Positions 1 through 5,491 are shown, counted from the stretch's first letter. The stretch is DNA of 6,381 nt from Pseudoselenomonas ruminantium (GCA_002373045.1 DFHU01000051.1:1-6381), one strand, 5' to 3'. Notes: generated by a model not told the origin, from the sequence alone. Made by a program: numbers and translations.

Positions 1-8
1 AAGTTCTG

Positions 9-824
9 TCAAGCATCAGTTTCCAAGTGGCTGCCTAAGGGAAGTACCAAAAACATCGCATTAAGCTCCAATAAGAGCTTTCCGGCATAGTCAGGATATA
101 GTGCCAACATTCTTTGCCGGAATTCAGAAAATGATTTTGCCTCGGCTATTACCTTGCCAGCACTACGCAAATAATTCATTTCCTCCTGTAAGACCTGAGG
201 GGAAAAGTCATTCCCATGTCCGGGAAAAATATCCTTAAAAGATTTTTGCTGACAGGACTTTAAAGCTGCAATCCATTCCTCGATATGATTATCTGCCACA
301 TATATATGCGTGTGGGCGTAAACCATATCGGAAGCAAACAGGATTTTCTCTGCTGGGATTTCCAGCACAGCCAATGAGCTTGTTTCCGTGTTCAGAATTT
401 CGTGGACATAAATTTCCACTCCATCTACCACAAAACGTCCCTTTTCCAAAGTATGATTCGGCAGTACAGCTTCATCTCCTATTTTGTCACCTAACCGTGG
501 CTTGTTCCTCTGAAACGCTGTTACCGCATCTTTTTCCATCTCCATACGGACAGTTGGCAGGGCATAAATCTGCTCTCCGGCAAATACGGACGTGCCAAAC
601 CAATGGTCTGGATGTGCATGCGTAATTATGACCCGTGCAATCGGCTTATTCAGCCTAACCGCCATCGCTTTCACTTTTTCAGCGTATGGCAGCAGACACT
701 GCGTGTCAATAACCAGCAAGTGACTGGCCGTTTCCACAATATAGCTGTTCGCCAGACAGCCATCTTCACCTGCCGAATAAACATGAACCGAAAAATCCCG
801 ATAGTCTTTTCTCTTCCATCCCAT
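9..824 (-). CDS. MBL-fold metallo-hydrolase, variant with Glu at the third metal-ligand position
   Basis: This 271-residue cytoplasmic protein has no signal peptide and belongs to the metallo-beta-lactamase superfamily of metal-dependent hydrolases. The HxHxDH signature is THAHPDHW, with H69, H71, D73 and H74. The later ligands are D166 in the segment FASDM and H203 in PGHG. Where most members have a TPGH histidine there is NTET, so E147 probably takes that place. This matches a known branch of the superfamily whose members read roughly 'gE.pd.l.v.lP...lfagD', with a His-rich stretch (here YAHTHIY, 169-175) after the Asp. The substrate is unknown. The ATG at 822-824 is chosen because a perfect AGGAGG (minus strand, 833-838) lies 8 nt upstream. 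The gene has its own promoter and faces away from a LysR remnant, so it may once have been that regulator's target. The fold is sure; the specific role is not. Confidence 0.9.
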   Translation of the reverse strand: MGWKRKDYRDFSVHVYSAGEDGCLANSYIVETASHLLVIDTQCLLPYAEKVKAMAVRLNKPIARVIITHAHPDHWFGTSVFAGEQIYALPTVRMEMEKDAVTAFQRNKPRLGDKIGDEAVLPNHTLEKGRFVVDGVEIYVHEILNTETSSLAVLEIPAEKILFASDMVYAHTHIYVADNHIEEWIAALKSCQQKSFKDIFPGHGNDFSPQVLQEEMNYLRSAGKVIAEAKSFSEFRQRMLALYPDYAGKLLLELNAMFLVLPLGSHLETDA

Positions 825-869
825 GACAAATTCCTCCTAACATTTTTCTTACATCACTTGTATATGCAA

Positions 870-898
870 ATGATAACGCAGCAAATTTGACTTGTCAA
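870..898 (-). promoter_or_regulatory. Sigma-70/SigA-type promoter of the minus-strand MBL gene
   Basis: Read on the minus strand, a perfect -35 box TTGACA (893-898) is followed after exactly 17 nt by the -10 box TATCAT (870-875). Transcription would start near 863, giving a leader of about 40 nt with an AGGAGG site. The -35 box overlaps a short palindrome, TTGAC-TT-GTCAA (887-898), which could be a regulator site. It does not resemble the TAGAAC sites found upstream of the DsbA gene. Confidence 0.8.
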
Positions 899-930
899 TA
901 AGGAATCTCAAATTATTGGCGCAGAAATAC

Positions 931-958
931 AAAAAGAGACGCCCCAAAAGCGCGTCTC
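931..958 (-). terminator. Intrinsic terminator, minus strand
   Basis: On the minus strand a 7-bp GC-rich stem GAGACGC/GCGTCTC (plus coordinates 936-942 and 952-958) with a 9-nt loop is followed directly by five T residues (931-935). It lies downstream of the TetR gene and just upstream of the MBL promoter. It would therefore end tetR transcription before the next promoter. It sits about 240 nt past the TetR stop codon, inside the possible 5' edge of the LysR remnant. Confidence 0.7.
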
Positions 959-970
959 CTCTGCAGATAT

Positions 971-1174
971 CTGGCTCTCGCCGGCGCAGGTTTTGCTCTG
1001 ATTCCTGAGCATCTTATTCTCCCCCATAAGGAACTGGTCTTTCTCCCCTGGGAAGAATCCCCCCATGCCCCTATGGGCATCTATTACCGCCAACAGGCAG
1101 TCATTGATAAAAATTCAGCCATTTATAAATTTATCTGTACGGCTGAAAATTACATCGCGGAATTATCGCTTTAA
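971..1174 (+). pseudogene. C-terminal remnant of a LysR-type transcriptional regulator
   Basis: From 971 the plus strand reads in one frame for 67 codons to a TAA at 1172-1174. Key segments are LALAGAGFALIPEHLI, then ELVFLPWEESPHAP and MGIYYR. This is the pattern of the last part of a LysR substrate-binding domain: the 'aG.GfaLiPeh' turn followed by the final strand and helix. No start codon, ribosome binding site or N-terminal helix-turn-helix is present. Only about 70 nt separate this fragment from the neighbouring MBL promoter, so most of the roughly 300-residue protein has been lost. Upstream (903-968) another frame reads KETPQKRVSSADI, which could be the continuation after a one-base deletion near 969. 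The remnant is divergent to the MBL gene, the usual layout for a LysR regulator and its target. Family assignment rests on pattern recognition and has not been searched. Confidence 0.72.
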
Positions 1175-1197
1175 CACCGCGCTTAGTGCCTGCCTTT

Positions 1198-1806
1198 TTA
1201 TTTCATATACCCTGCTATATACCGCTCCAGTATACGCCGCAATGTCCCTTCCAAATCCATTTTCTCATTGGTCAGATTATATTCAAACACACAGCCCTTG
1301 ACAATCGTACATATATCCTGCGACAGCTGAAATGTATCTATGTCCAGCCGCAATATGGCCTGTTGGCGGGCAAGTTCTGCTTCCTGCTGGCAACGAGCCA
1401 TAACCGTCCCCTGCAAAAAAGCGTTGTTTTCACTGCACAAATAGGCCGATAACGCCATATTGTCCGTCGTGTAAAACTTGCACATAAACGCCCGCCCCAA
1501 CTTTTGATACTTGCGGACAAGATACATATAGAGCTCTGTTATACGTCCGGCAAAGTCGGTCAGCGGCGTCCATAATTCAATTTTGGCAAAGGATTCTTCC
1601 CGCACGAAGTACATCAGCAAATCGTCTTTATTCTGAAAGTAATGATAAAACGTGCCAATAGATACATCAGCGGCCTTACACACCTGCCGCACCGTCAGCG
1701 TTCCGGCACCGTCTTTTTTTATCAGCGCCACAACCGCACGTATGATTTTTTCTTTGTTGTCGCCGTCAGCAGCATTCCCTGCCGGACGGCCTCTTTTTGC
1801 TGGCAC
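1198..1806 (-). CDS. TetR/AcrR-family transcriptional repressor
   Basis: This 202-residue DNA-binding protein has a typical TetR length. The N-terminal helix-turn-helix spans about residues 36-56, with the hallmark LTVRQVCKAADVSIGTFYHYF followed by NKDDLL. The rest is a helical ligand-binding and dimerisation domain with no recognisable ligand signature. A basic KRGRPAG precedes the DNA-binding domain. Six cysteines (C43, C109, C124, C139, C166, C172), one of them in the recognition region, make thiol sensing conceivable, but this is speculation. The start is GTG at 1804-1806, preceded by GAGGTGA on the minus strand (1811-1817). The gene is divergent from the DsbA-MBL operon and shares a 153-bp control region with three 14-bp palindromes, so it most likely represses both itself and that operon. 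TAA at 1198-1200 ends the gene 24 nt from the convergent LysR remnant. Confidence 0.92.
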   Translation of the reverse strand: MPAKRGRPAGNAADGDNKEKIIRAVVALIKKDGAGTLTVRQVCKAADVSIGTFYHYFQNKDDLLMYFVREESFAKIELWTPLTDFAGRITELYMYLVRKYQKLGRAFMCKFYTTDNMALSAYLCSENNAFLQGTVMARCQQEAELARQQAILRLDIDTFQLSQDICTIVKGCVFEYNLTNEKMDLEGTLRRILERYIAGYMK

Positions 1807-1826
1807 AATATCACCTCTAAAAATTT

Positions 1827-1840
1827 TAGAACATGTTTTA
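1827..1840. promoter_or_regulatory. Predicted TetR operator O1
   Basis: TAGAACATGTTTTA is one of three copies of the 14-bp palindrome TAGAAC-NN-GTTYTA in this intergenic region; five of six bases per half-site are self-complementary. It lies just upstream of the plus-strand -35 box (1849-1854) and downstream of the predicted tetR transcription start, so bound repressor here would chiefly block tetR itself. Confidence 0.75.
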
Positions 1841-1848
1841 TTTTTCTC

Positions 1849-1877
1849 TTGACATTATAACACATGGTTGTTAATAT
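1849..1877 (+). promoter_or_regulatory. Promoter of the DsbA-MBL operon
   Basis: A perfect -35 TTGACA (1849-1854), a 17-nt spacer and TAATAT (1872-1877) with an extended -10 TG at 1869-1870 make a very strong promoter. Transcription would start around 1884, which is the first base of operator O2. It overlaps the divergent tetR promoter almost completely, so the two polymerases should exclude each other. Confidence 0.85.
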
Positions 1878-1882
1878 AGCAA
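1854..1882 (-). promoter_or_regulatory. Promoter of the TetR gene
   Basis: On the minus strand a perfect TATAAT (1854-1859) with an upstream TG dinucleotide is preceded at 17 nt by TTGCTA (1877-1882), a 4/6 match to the -35 consensus. Its -35 abuts operator O2 and its transcript would run through O1. The two -10/-35 pairs interlock with those of the opposite promoter. Confidence 0.75.
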
Positions 1883-1883
1883 A

Positions 1884-1897
1884 TAGAACAAGTTCTA
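1884..1897. promoter_or_regulatory. Predicted TetR operator O2 (best palindrome)
   Basis: TAGAACAAGTTCTA has perfect 6-bp half-sites TAGAAC/GTTCTA around a 2-bp centre. It covers the predicted start point of the DsbA operon and touches the -35 of tetR, so a dimer here could silence both promoters. The centre lies 57 bp from O1 and 35 bp from O3. Confidence 0.85.
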
Positions 1898-1918
1898 TTA
1901 ACTATCAAGTCGTAAAAT

Positions 1919-1932
1919 TAGAACGCGTTTTA
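1919..1932. promoter_or_regulatory. Predicted TetR operator O3
   Basis: TAGAACGCGTTTTA is the third copy of the 14-bp palindrome. It lies in the 5' leader of the DsbA operon, 13 bp before the ribosome binding site AAGGA (1946-1950). A repressor bound here would act as a roadblock or cooperate with O2. Confidence 0.75.
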
Positions 1933-1959
1933 TTTCAAATGACGAAAGGATGAAAAATT

Positions 1960-2670
1960 ATGGAAATCGTATACTGGTCTGACTATGCCTGCCCCTACTG
2001 CTACATTGGCGAAACACACATGAAAACAGCCCTACAGGAACTTTCCCTCACGGACAAGGTAAAAATAGAGATGAAAGCCTTTGAACTTGACCCCTTTGCC
2101 AGCAAGGAATATACCGGCACAACCGTAGACCGCTTTGCTCGCAAATACGGACTCAGTACAGAAGCTGCTGCCCAGCGCATCGAAGATATTTCGGCTATGG
2201 GACGGCGATCAGGACTGGACTTCCGCTATGCCCAAACCCGGTACACGAACACGCGCGATGCCCACCGCCTGACCAAACTGGCCATGGCCGAATACAGCCC
2301 GGAACTGGTAGACAAATTAAGTGAAGCATTTTACAAGGCTTACTTCACCGACGGCTTGGAACTGGCGAATCATGCGGTTCTTCTGCAAATCGCCCTGCAA
2401 GTCGGCATGGATGAAAAACGGGTACGCGCCGTACTGGAAAGCCGGGAATTTGAAGCAGCCGTCGTAAACGATGAAGTTGCGTCTGCACAGGAAAACATTC
2501 ATGGTGTCCCCTACTTTATCATTGCAGGCAAATACGCCGTCCCCGGTGCTATGCCTGTTGATGCCATGAAAGAACTCCTGCAGAAGGTATACGAACAGGA
2601 ACGCACACCGGAGGAAATCATCGCGGCCACTGCCGGCTCCGCCTGTGGGCCTGACGGCTGTTCCTTTTAA
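1960..2670 (+). CDS. DsbA-family oxidoreductase, FrnE-like
   Basis: This 236-residue protein has a thioredoxin fold with an all-helical insertion, as in the FrnE/2-hydroxychromene-2-carboxylate isomerase branch of the DsbA family. The N-terminus reads YWSDYACPYCYIG, giving a CPYC redox motif (C11, C14) at the end of the first strand. The cis-proline loop is GVPYF (P184), followed by PGAMP at 195-199. A second cysteine pair sits in the C-terminal tail, ACGPDGC (C229, C234), as in many FrnE-like proteins. No signal peptide is present, so it acts in the cytoplasm, probably in thiol-disulfide exchange or detoxification of a reactive compound; the substrate is unknown. The ATG is 9 nt after AAGGA. 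It is the first gene of an operon, 15 nt ahead of an MBL hydrolase and behind a three-operator TetR-controlled promoter. Confidence 0.92.
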   Translation: MEIVYWSDYACPYCYIGETHMKTALQELSLTDKVKIEMKAFELDPFASKEYTGTTVDRFARKYGLSTEAAAQRIEDISAMGRRSGLDFRYAQTRYTNTRDAHRLTKLAMAEYSPELVDKLSEAFYKAYFTDGLELANHAVLLQIALQVGMDEKRVRAVLESREFEAAVVNDEVASAQENIHGVPYFIIAGKYAVPGAMPVDAMKELLQKVYEQERTPEEIIAATAGSACGPDGCSF

Positions 2671-2685
2671 GCGTGAGGAGGGGCG

Positions 2686-3324
2686 ATGATGATTTACACG
2701 CTAAATGTGCGGGGCGTATTTCCCGTAAACTGCTACGCCCTAATCAATGAACAGAGCCAACATGGTTTCCTCGTTGACCCCGGCGCACAGGGAGAGGATA
2801 TTCTCGCCGTTATCCATGAAAAACATTGGCAGATTGAAAAAATCCTCCTGACTCATGGACATTTTGACCATACAGGTGCCGTAAATTTTCTGCGGCAGAA
2901 TTTGGACATCCCCATACTGATTCACGAAAACGGGAAGGATTATCTGCAAAACACCACCCTCAATCTGTCTGCCTGCTGCGGTGAACATATCCTTGTCGAT
3001 GATGCCAGTTTTGTCCATGATGGCGATTATATACAGCTTGCCGATGGTTCGCTTGCGCTAAAGGTTCTCCATACCCCCGGCCACACCCCGGATTCGGTCA
3101 TTTACTATAATGCTGACGGACACTATGCACTGGTGGGCGATACCATATTCAAAGGTGCTGTCGGTTCCACCGAATATCCCGGCGGCAATAAGACCGACCT
3201 TGCCCATAGCCTGAAAAAAATTTTTGCCCTTCCCGCCGACACCATTCTCTATTCCGGCCATTCCCGCCCCGCACTATTGGCACAGGAACAGCAGCGTAAT
3301 CAGCGTTCCATGTCGATAAATTAG
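2686..3324 (+). CDS. Glyoxalase II-like MBL-fold hydrolase
   Basis: This 212-residue protein has the length and motif order of the small glyoxalase II-like (COG0491-type) MBL hydrolases. All metal ligands are in place: THGHFDH (H57, H59, D61, H62), TPGHTPDS (H133), GDTIF (D152) and YSGHS (H192). Such enzymes usually hydrolyse thioesters of small thiols or related compounds, so pairing with a thiol oxidoreductase is sensible, but the substrate is inferred, not shown. There is no signal peptide, so it is cytoplasmic. Two ATG codons occur in tandem (2686 and 2689). AGGAGG at 2676-2681 lies 4 nt from the first and 7 nt from the second, so the second may be the true start. The gene follows the DsbA-like stop codon by 15 nt and is the last gene of the operon, ending before a strong hairpin. 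Confidence 0.92.
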   Translation: MMIYTLNVRGVFPVNCYALINEQSQHGFLVDPGAQGEDILAVIHEKHWQIEKILLTHGHFDHTGAVNFLRQNLDIPILIHENGKDYLQNTTLNLSACCGEHILVDDASFVHDGDYIQLADGSLALKVLHTPGHTPDSVIYYNADGHYALVGDTIFKGAVGSTEYPGGNKTDLAHSLKKIFALPADTILYSGHSRPALLAQEQQRNQRSMSIN

Positions 3325-3360
3325 GCACAATTCCATATAATCAACACATCTTAAGACAAA

Positions 3361-3410
3361 AGAGGCTGTGAAGAAATTATCATTTATGCAATAATTTCTT
3401 CACAGCCTCT
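3361..3410 (+). terminator. Long perfect hairpin, terminator of the DsbA-MBL operon
   Basis: A 20-bp perfect stem (3361-3380 and 3391-3410) encloses a 10-nt loop. The outer arm is GC-richer (AGAGGCTGTGAAG) and the inner arm is AT-rich. It starts 37 nt after the MBL stop codon. The downstream T content is modest (GCATTTAAATTTT), so it is not a textbook U-tract, but stems beginning AGAGGCTGTG are common as terminators in Firmicutes. It should separate this operon from the methyltransferase-STAS gene. A collapsed pair of insertion-sequence ends is a less likely reading, and no flanking target duplication is visible. Confidence 0.75.
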
Positions 3411-3559
3411 GCATTTAAATTTTACTTCCCGCCGGTTTGACAATTTTCCTGCAATATCAGGCAATCTTGGATTTTGGATTATCTGCAAACAGGAAAAAAG
3501 CGTTCTAATGACGAATAAAAACTTAATTTCACATAGATTAACTATAGGAGGCCTGCTTT

Positions 3560-4807
3560 ATGTCAATTGAAAATGAACGAAATTCACAGGCTCAAGCTAA
3601 TCCTGTGTTCATAACGGCCAAAACCGCCATCTGCCTTATGGCAGCCGCTGATATTTCAGATGCGTCCGCAATCGTCCGTTGCTTAGGACTTGAAAATCAC
3701 GCCCCTCTGCAAAATATGACGGACCCTGATGTTGTACTGGGCAATGCTCTGGTGGTTGAAACAAAATATCGCACCATGTGCTCTTTGATAAAAGCTTCCG
3801 GCTGTCATGTATGTGTTGACTTACCCTGCGGGTATACGCCAAAAGCTTTGCACCTGTCCAAGGCAGGCATGCGTTTCATCGGGCTTGATCTGCCCATTGT
3901 CGTGCAGGAAATAGCGCCTATCATCCGCTCGCTTACTACCAGTTCTGACGAAATATCCTTTCACGGTATAGATGCCACCAACTATGAATCCATCCGTACT
4001 GCGCTGCATAATGTGACCGGGCCGCTATGCATTACCACCGAGGGTATGATGATGTATTTTGACGCACATGAGGCAGACACTGTCGTTTCCAATATCCGTG
4101 CCATGCTTGAACAGCATGGCGGTTTATGGATAACGCCTGACCCGGAATTTATACTACAATTTTTTTATAGCTTCCGTTCTATATTTGGCAAGGATTCACT
4201 GGCTAAACTCGCCGCTTCCAAAGAAAGCGCCCAACAGCAGGCTAATGTAGCCAGCCTGTCTAATCCTTTGATCATCAACCCCGATGATATTATCCGCTCA
4301 TCAAAAACAGCTGAGGATTTTATAAACAGCCACGGAATGAAAGTCAAAAAAATAACATTAGCTGAACACATCCCCAACTTAAGCATTTACCGGCAGCTGA
4401 CGCAGAAACAAATCAGAAACTTCAAAACCGCTATGAACGATTGCCATTATTGGATTATCACTCTGGATGAGCAAAGACAGCCGGCTGACAACGCCGAACA
4501 ACAAACCACGCCCTTCGAGATGAACTACGCTCTGGAAAACAATATGTTCAAAGTATCCATAGGCGGCAGACTTGACAGCCTTACAGCGCCACAGCTTTTA
4601 ACAGCATGGGAAAAAATAAAAACGACCAGTATGCCTGTGGGAGCAGAAATTGACTGCGCAAAACTTGGATACATCACCTCTGCCGGAATTCGTGTATTTC
4701 TTATCCTACAAAAAGCACTGGGCAAAAACTTAGCGTTGACCAATGTCAATTCATCTATGGAAAAACTATTCATTCAAAAAGGTTTCACCGTTCCCCCACT
4801 ACGATGA
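3560..4807 (+). CDS. LCM-type SAM-dependent methyltransferase fused to a C-terminal STAS domain
   Basis: This 415-residue cytoplasmic protein has two domains. Residues about 15-300 resemble the leucine carboxyl methyltransferase/polyketide O-methyltransferase family. They show a SAM-binding motif I CVDLPCGYTP (85-94, in place of the usual LGaGldtR), the acidic end of strand 2 FIGLDLP (D110), GIDAT (136-140) and TTEGMMMYF (159-167), equivalent to the family's EGvlmYL. Residues about 318-412 form a STAS domain like anti-sigma-factor antagonists: GGRLDS (335-340), then DCAKLGYITSAGIRVFL, and a final LFIQKGF. In SpoIIAA-type proteins the phosphorylated serine is in 'DSSG'; here S374 in TSAG aligns with it. 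A Gln-rich linker (about 305-318) joins the domains. AGGAGG (3546-3551) lies 8 nt before the ATG. It appears monocistronic, and no switch kinase or anti-sigma factor is next to it. The methyl acceptor is unknown. Confidence 0.85.
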   Translation: MSIENERNSQAQANPVFITAKTAICLMAAADISDASAIVRCLGLENHAPLQNMTDPDVVLGNALVVETKYRTMCSLIKASGCHVCVDLPCGYTPKALHLSKAGMRFIGLDLPIVVQEIAPIIRSLTTSSDEISFHGIDATNYESIRTALHNVTGPLCITTEGMMMYFDAHEADTVVSNIRAMLEQHGGLWITPDPEFILQFFYSFRSIFGKDSLAKLAASKESAQQQANVASLSNPLIINPDDIIRSSKTAEDFINSHGMKVKKITLAEHIPNLSIYRQLTQKQIRNFKTAMNDCHYWIITLDEQRQPADNAEQQTTPFEMNYALENNMFKVSIGGRLDSLTAPQLLTAWEKIKTTSMPVGAEIDCAKLGYITSAGIRVFLILQKALGKNLALTNVNSSMEKLFIQKGFTVPPLR

Positions 4808-4953
4808 AATAACACACCTGAACTTAGCAGCCACGCAAAGGCTCTCGCTGTCTGAATCTCAGGCTCCCTAAAATGCCCGCGAATTTATCGGTTTGGTAAG
4901 CTGCCCAAAGGGAGAACATAAGCGATTTTACAGCTTCATGACTGCTCAAAATA

Positions 4954-4962
4954 TGTTATAAT
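4954..4962 (+). promoter_or_regulatory. Extended -10 promoter of the MarR gene
   Basis: TGT followed by a perfect TATAAT (4957-4962) forms an extended -10 element. No good -35 is seen at the expected distance: TTCATG at 4935-4940, with a 16-nt spacer, matches only 3 of 6. The start would be near 4969, leaving a short leader with the AGGAG site at 4981-4985. The rest of the 4808-4991 gap shows only short inverted repeats (AAGCTG/CAGCTT at 4898-4903 and 4931-4936) and no recognised element. Confidence 0.6.
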
Positions 4963-4991
4963 GATTTCAGTTATGTAATGAGGAGAATGTT

Positions 4992-5417
4992 ATGCTACAA
5001 GAAACCACAGGCTATATCATTTGCCGTACAGCTCGCAAGATTCATCAGTTCATGACAAAAGTATTAGCCGATTATGACATCACCCCAGAACAATGGGTGG
5101 TGCTGCAAATTGTCAGCAAGGAGAAAAACCTTTCTCAACAAGAATTAGCTGCGCGCTTGGAAAAAGACAAAAACAGCACCAAAGCTTTGGTGGACAGACT
5201 GATAAAAAAAGAATTATTGACCCGTCAAAAAGATGACAGCGATAAACGGTTCTATCAGCTGCAAGCCACCCCCGCTGGTATCTTTCTCACCAAGGAACTG
5301 GCAAAACTTGACTATGACTTTATGCGGGAAACCGAATCCGGGCTTACAGACGAGGAATTAACCAGCTTTACAAAAACCCTCACTAGACTGGAAGAAAAAA
5401 TCACGGCTAAGCTGTGA
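4992..5417 (+). CDS. MarR-family transcriptional regulator
   Basis: This 141-residue protein has the normal MarR length. The winged helix-turn-helix comprises LSQQELAARLEKDKNSTKALVDRLIKK (47-73) and the wing with the conserved DDSDKR (81-86); N- and C-terminal helices form the dimer interface. C11 is the only cysteine; it does not line up clearly with the OhrR sensing cysteine, so redox sensing is unsupported. The start ATG is 6 nt after AGGAG. The gene precedes an exported MBL gene in the same direction, separated by a terminator and two 18-bp palindromes that cover the next promoter. It probably represses that gene and releases it on binding a small ligand, often a phenolic or other lipophilic compound in this family. 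None of its predicted sites overlaps its own promoter. Confidence 0.93.
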   Translation: MLQETTGYIICRTARKIHQFMTKVLADYDITPEQWVVLQIVSKEKNLSQQELAARLEKDKNSTKALVDRLIKKELLTRQKDDSDKRFYQLQATPAGIFLTKELAKLDYDFMRETESGLTDEELTSFTKTLTRLEEKITAKL

Positions 5418-5424
5418 TTTTTTT
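5395..5424 (+). terminator. Terminator overlapping the 3' end of the MarR gene
   Basis: A 13-bp stem, 5395-5407 (AAAAAATCACGGC) against 5411-5423 (GCTGTGATTTTTT), has one G-U pair and a 3-nt loop TAA, and ends in a run of seven T. The stop codon TGA (5415-5417) lies in its 3' arm. The A and T tracts on both sides would let it work in either direction. It isolates the MarR transcript from the MBL gene, whose promoter begins within 2 nt. Confidence 0.82.
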
Positions 5425-5425
5425 C

Positions 5426-5454
5426 TTAACAATAGTATGTCAACGTACTATTAT
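5426..5454 (+). promoter_or_regulatory. Promoter of the exported MBL gene
   Basis: TTAACA (5426-5431, 5/6 to the -35 consensus), a 17-nt spacer and TATTAT (5449-5454, 5/6 to the -10 consensus) place the start near 5461. Predicted operator A fills the spacer and operator B covers the start, the classic layout for repression by a MarR protein. Confidence 0.65.
5433..5450. promoter_or_regulatory. Predicted MarR operator A
   Basis: TAGTATGTCAACGTACTA differs from operator B at two positions and is an imperfect palindrome. It occupies the spacer and the start of the -10 box of the MBL promoter. Its centre is 24 bp from that of operator B, a little over two helical turns. Confidence 0.78.
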
Positions 5455-5456
5455 AT

Positions 5457-5474
5457 TAGTATGTTAACATACTA
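5457..5474. promoter_or_regulatory. Predicted MarR operator B (perfect palindrome)
   Basis: TAGTATGTTAACATACTA is a perfect 18-bp palindrome, a size typical for a MarR dimer. It covers the predicted transcription start of the exported MBL gene and ends 5 bp before its AGGAGG site. Confidence 0.85.
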
Positions 5475-5491
5475 TTGTTAGGAGGCATCTA

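Larger units (their letters stand above)
5427..5480. repeat. 54-bp inverted repeat containing both MarR-type operators
   Basis: The outer arms TAACAATAGTATGT (5427-5440) and ACATACTATTGTTA (5467-5480) are exact reverse complements. The inner arms (5441-5450 and 5457-5466) also pair, apart from one C/A mismatch and one G-T pair. The result is a 24-bp near-perfect dyad around TTATAT (5451-5456). The two operators are thus mirror-image copies. The last base touches the AGGAGG ribosome binding site (5480-5485), so a transcript starting upstream could fold close to it. Confidence 0.85.

Noticed and set aside
908..1301. Short open frames on both strands (minus 908-1093; plus 1065-1301) between the first MBL gene and TetR
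   Set aside because: They lack ribosome binding sites and family features. The minus frame runs through a terminator hairpin, and the plus frame is out of phase with the recognisable LysR remnant and runs into the TetR gene.
3361..3410. Perfect 20-bp inverted repeat as a miniature transposable element or collapsed IS ends
   Set aside because: No target-site duplication flanks it, and no transposase remnant could be recognised in the neighbouring 150 bp. Its place 37 nt after an operon end fits a terminator better.
3411..3559. Tandem TTGGATT repeat (3467-3480) and a TTGACA (3437-3442) as promoter or gene remnant upstream of the methyltransferase
   Set aside because: Two 7-bp copies may be chance, no -10 box lies 16-18 nt from the TTGACA, and translation in all frames gives only short fragments.
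4808..4991. Structured RNA or riboswitch ahead of the MarR gene, suggested by short inverted repeats such as CTCCCT/AGGGAG
   Set aside because: The arms are only about 6 bp with long loops, and no known riboswitch core could be matched. The predicted MarR transcript begins near 4969, after most of this sequence.
4992..5417. OhrR-like peroxide sensing by the single Cys (C11) of the MarR protein
   Set aside because: The residues around C11 (YIICRTARK) do not match the OhrR sensing-cysteine context by eye, and the nearby genes are not ohr-like peroxidases.
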